Of a stretch of DNA of 64,000 nt, positions 60,870 to 64,000 are shown in pieces; position 1 is the stretch's first letter; every line of letters begins with the position of its first letter. The stretch is from positions 131,018 to 195,017 of the forward strand of contig NW_019091663.1 of NCBI RefSeq assembly GCF_001949145.1, in the 5' to 3' direction. This stretch comes from Acanthaster planci. Taxonomy: Eukaryota > Echinodermata > Asteroidea > Valvatida > Acanthasteridae. A program made the translations under genes and the position numbers. The notes under the pieces were generated by a model, which was not told the DNA's origin, made no database searches, and saw only the letters and a list, made by a program, of their open reading frames with translations.

Positions 60870-62108
60870 ATGGCGAACCTGACGGGAGCTCTTAACCTAT
60901 CGTCGACGGGTGCCATGGTAACAAGTTGGAGCCCCTACGTCACAGACGCGCAGGCCGATCTCCTGAACACAACCGACGACGGGATCACAGCGCCCCCGTC
61001 CGGTAATGTGATCGTCGTGGATGAAACCTACTATCCGATGATCGTGTATTCCTTCGTGGACAAGGTTCTCGTTATTGTGGTCATGCCTATTATTTTCACC
61101 ATTGGTGTACTGGGCAACAGTGCAGTCATCATAGCTTTCTTTCGCTATCTCTACATGCGAACGGTCACCAACCATTACCTCATCAACCTAGCCGTCGCCG
61201 ACTTGACATTCCTCCTTTTCTCCGTCCCCCAGTTCTGGGTGCAGTACCTGACCACGCCCATAATTGGGGACTACACTTATCTCCCCCCGGAGTTCTGCAA
61301 GATCAGTATTTTTCTGACGGACAGCGCGGTGATCGCATCCGGCCTGATCGTCATCCTGGTGACATTCGAGAGGTACATCGCCACATGTTGGCCCTTTCGA
61401 TTCCGCCGCTTCAGCACCAAACGGCGGACTATCTGGCTTTGCGCCCTCGTGTGGTTCTTCTCGCTGACCTACAAAATCCCATCCCTGATATTCGCGGTGA
61501 AGACGAAGAATACCCTTATCTGGCATGTGCCGCTGGAGAATGCATCCGAGGGGCTCCCTCAGTCGATTGAATACTGTGAGTACTGCCATCCGCGCAATTC
61601 GGTCCAGTGCGTGCGCATCCGTAAGACCTTGACCTTTGACCAGTTACTGCTTCTCTCTGTTATTCCAATCACCTGCGTTCTGTACACGCTTACAATGATC
61701 CAACTCCAGAGGTCAGCCAAAAGTGCATACGTCACAGTGCTTGAGGGAGCAACCTCAAATGTCCTCAAGAAGCAAGTTGTGCGCATGCTCATCGTCACCA
61801 TAGTCGTGTACATCATTTGCATAACGCCCTTCCGGATTCTGAACTTGATTAACATCTACGACCACGTGCTCCCGCCGAATCTCATTTGGATCTTCGTGAA
61901 CATCGCCCGGATCATGATTTACACCAACTCTGCCGTCAATCCGTTCATTTATAACATCATGAGCGAGAGATATCGGAAAGCGTTCAAGGACATCTTCATT
62001 TTCTGTTGGCCGTGTTGCCCAAAGAAACGCAAGATGTGCAATAACAATGGCTCGGTGGAAATTGAAATGAAACTTTGCCGACTACCGTCGGACCGACGAT
62101 ATGTGTAA
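60870..62108 (+). CDS. Rhodopsin-class neuropeptide GPCR (TRH/ghrelin/neuromedin-U receptor-like)
   Basis: Complete 412-aa class A GPCR in one coding exon; it should respond to an extracellular peptide at the plasma membrane. I start at 60870 because the upstream in-frame Met lies before a strong splice acceptor. The N-terminus (1–60) has sequons at N3, N9 and N33. Seven hydrophobic helices run at about 64–91, 99–122, 143–172, 185–208, 257–281, 300–326 and 339–363. Landmarks are GN83 (TM1), LAVAD111 (TM2), C143, ERY 167–169, W195, three extracellular-loop cysteines (C236, C239, C247), P266 (TM5), CITPF 317–321 in place of CWxPF, and NPFIY 357–361 followed by NIMSERYRKAF (helix 8). CWPCC 379–383 is a likely palmitoylation site. 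The MRTxTNxYL and YNxMS…FR patterns resemble TRH, ghrelin and neuromedin-U receptors; the subgroup and ligand are inferred. No intron interrupts the transmembrane domain. Confidence 0.93.
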   Translation: MANLTGALNLSSTGAMVTSWSPYVTDAQADLLNTTDDGITAPPSGNVIVVDETYYPMIVYSFVDKVLVIVVMPIIFTIGVLGNSAVIIAFFRYLYMRTVTNHYLINLAVADLTFLLFSVPQFWVQYLTTPIIGDYTYLPPEFCKISIFLTDSAVIASGLIVILVTFERYIATCWPFRFRRFSTKRRTIWLCALVWFFSLTYKIPSLIFAVKTKNTLIWHVPLENASEGLPQSIEYCEYCHPRNSVQCVRIRKTLTFDQLLLLSVIPITCVLYTLTMIQLQRSAKSAYVTVLEGATSNVLKKQVVRMLIVTIVVYIICITPFRILNLINIYDHVLPPNLIWIFVNIARIMIYTNSAVNPFIYNIMSERYRKAFKDIFIFCWPCCPKKRKMCNNNGSVEIEMKLCRLPSDRRYV

Positions 62109-64000
62109 TGTCAGATATGCCTACGACGATGCTCCGTGTTTAAAATAGTGATCTGTCTTGTCCATGTTTGCGTTGTGGTTAAGATTATCAAGCTACGCTT
62201 TACTCTAGGTACTTGTCGTTCTGTAATAGTGTCGCTAGAGGGGTCTGCTATATGATGTGGCCTTTTTAGCTCTATGATGTGGCATACCCGATTATTTTTT
62301 TTCTCAAAACCGTCGTTGTCGGCGGAAAATATAGCCATGTACAAGTCACTTGGCTGCGATGCGAAAGTTTATATGGCACTGGCTCCACCTAGAGCACATT
62401 TAGTGAAGCAGTATGCTTAGGCTGCATCCGAATCTGTTGTGTAGGGCTACGTCTAGGTCTTCGCTCCAATGGAAATGTGTGGAAAAGCGTAGACAATAGA
62501 CCTAGCCGTTGCTCTGAAAGCCCGTTCCGGACACGCCCTTACTGTCAACGATGAAGATTTACGGTGTATGTCAATGCCACCGTAGTAGGTATTACACATA
62601 TTAACGAGCCCTAGTGTCAGATGATTTCCCCGGTTGCCATTCCACTGGACCCCATTCGTTTGTTGCCAGCGCCCCCATACGTCGCTTGTATTTATCAAGG
62701 ACGTCAGGGAATCTCTGTTTCGGGAACCTGACTGATCCCTTTCCCAAGGAACATTGGCATTGCGTCTCAGCTCCAGACTCGCGAAGCGTTGTGGATGGTT
62801 GAGGGGGCATTTTCTTTTTAGCGCGGACATGTCACGCGCGCACAAAAGTGTTAACCCGTGTTATTGGTCAAATGAATGCTATTCGCCAGTGATGCCTGGA
62901 AGAAAGCCTGTCATGCAAACTGAAATAGCAGCCCATCCCAGCACCTTGTAAGGGCCGTGGTAACGTCAAGTTTCTTCAGAGTACATGACCGTGTGCGCGG
63001 AATGTATGCACGTGCATCAAGTTGGTGCTGTCAGATGAATGTCTATGATCATGACAGTGAGCTATACCCACAATGCTTTGCAAAGTCTGTGCTTCCTTCA
63101 TAACATTTTGTGAGATTACATAGCCCTTACCAGCGTCCGTGGGTAGAGTGATGGAGACAGGCAAAAGTTCCTAGTAGCTGTCCTATATTGTCCGGTGATA
63201 TCCAGCATAATTGACTGCCTTTCCAAGTCCCGCTCTTATTTTGGGAATCTCCGGCTGTCGGCATATTTTAAGAGCATAACTCCTCTATGCCTTTTTCTCA
63301 GGCCTTTGACATTGTAAGGACCATTCTAGAGGTTGAAAGGGCACTTGTCTCTTGCAAGAAGATGGTTACCTTCGTATGTATGGCTAAGACTAAGTCCGGA
63401 TGTATTAGTTATGGCTTGGGATAACACGTGCATCCACACTAATGCAAACCGCTAGCTGAATCCACTTCCTATAAGCGAGCGTATTACTGTCGTCCGTAGC
63501 CAATGCGTCTGGGGACGCAGCCATAAATTATATTACAAGCGTTGCGAGATGGTCGTTGTAGATCGTACTCAGCCAATCAGTTTTATTTGTTAATTCTAAC
63601 GTGAGAAGGTGCCAGATTTGTTTACAGTCATATTGCAGGGCTCATCTCGCTCTCAAACAATGGTTGATCTGTTTCCCTATTCCACGATCTTTGTTCCTAC
63701 TCACTTTCAAGTTTTTTGACAGTAATGCATGCCGAGAAACGGCTTTGCTGTTTCGATTCATGACGATGGGTTGTTAGACTTACTGCTACCCAGTAATTTC
63801 CAATGAAACAAGTTTCGTATGTACGGTGCGGCCTTGGAATCCCACCTGGAAGGTGGAGCTTTTAAGGGCCACCCTCGAAGATTCACCATACAAAAAGTAT
63901 GGAACGCCAAATGTACCAAATATGATCTTACTCTGTGAAAGTAGTTTGATCGTGTCCTCAATCTGTAATGTTATGTTGTCAAACTATTATGTGATGTTGT
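62109..64000. other. 3' flank of the GPCR gene, nothing else recognised
   Basis: This holds the receptor's 3' UTR and intergenic DNA. I did not find a canonical AATAAA close to the stop codon. Open frames are short and unrecognised, and no repeat or RNA gene stands out. Confidence 0.4.

Noticed and set aside
61188-61589. 133-codon open frame on the minus strand opposite the GPCR
   Set aside because: It is the antisense shadow of the receptor coding sequence.

Overview
This is eukaryotic, animal DNA. Coding exons are short, separated by GT–AG introns and embedded in long non-coding stretches. There are MITE-like hairpin elements, a tRNA-derived SINE, minisatellites and one run of Ns (34014–34352, an assembly gap). 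The gene content and the recurrent TAGGCCTA palindrome suggest a marine invertebrate, possibly an invertebrate deuterostome such as an echinoderm or hemichordate. That placement is inference only; nothing here fixes the species.

Region 1 (about 1.2–18.7 kb) holds two tandem, same-strand paralogues of secreted deoxyribonuclease I. I assembled both by hand as nine-exon genes with matching intron phases: gene A (1286–7041, about 340 aa) and gene B (12499–18513, about 370 aa). Both keep the catalytic and metal-binding residues of DNase I and the essential disulfide. Both also carry an extra ninth exon, encoding a cysteine-containing tail I do not recognise from canonical DNase I. In both genes, reading through the exon 8 donor gives Arg-stop at once, so retention of intron 8 would yield a DNase of ordinary length. 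Gene A's tail is cut short by a frameshift relative to gene B. Gene B has lost the tyrosine that contacts the DNA minor groove. The introns and the A–B spacer contain copies of a 178-bp inverted-repeat element. They also contain two copies, in opposite orientation, of an element of about 0.8 kb; one abuts gene A's poly(A) signal and the other sits inside a broken 178-bp element in gene B.

Region 2 (about 18.7–60.8 kb) has no protein-coding gene I can support. It holds repeat clusters around the assembly gap (33.8–35.7 kb), a tRNA-related SINE flanked by 36-bp direct repeats (43.54–43.83 kb), a hAT-type MITE (55.59–55.78 kb), and two weak exon candidates (46.6 kb and 47.8–48.0 kb).

Region 3 (60.87–62.11 kb) holds a complete rhodopsin-class peptide GPCR whose coding sequence lies in a single exon. 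It begins just after a strong splice acceptor, so at least one upstream 5' UTR exon is expected. It looks most like the TRH/ghrelin/neuromedin-U receptor group. No functional link between the DNases and the receptor is evident.
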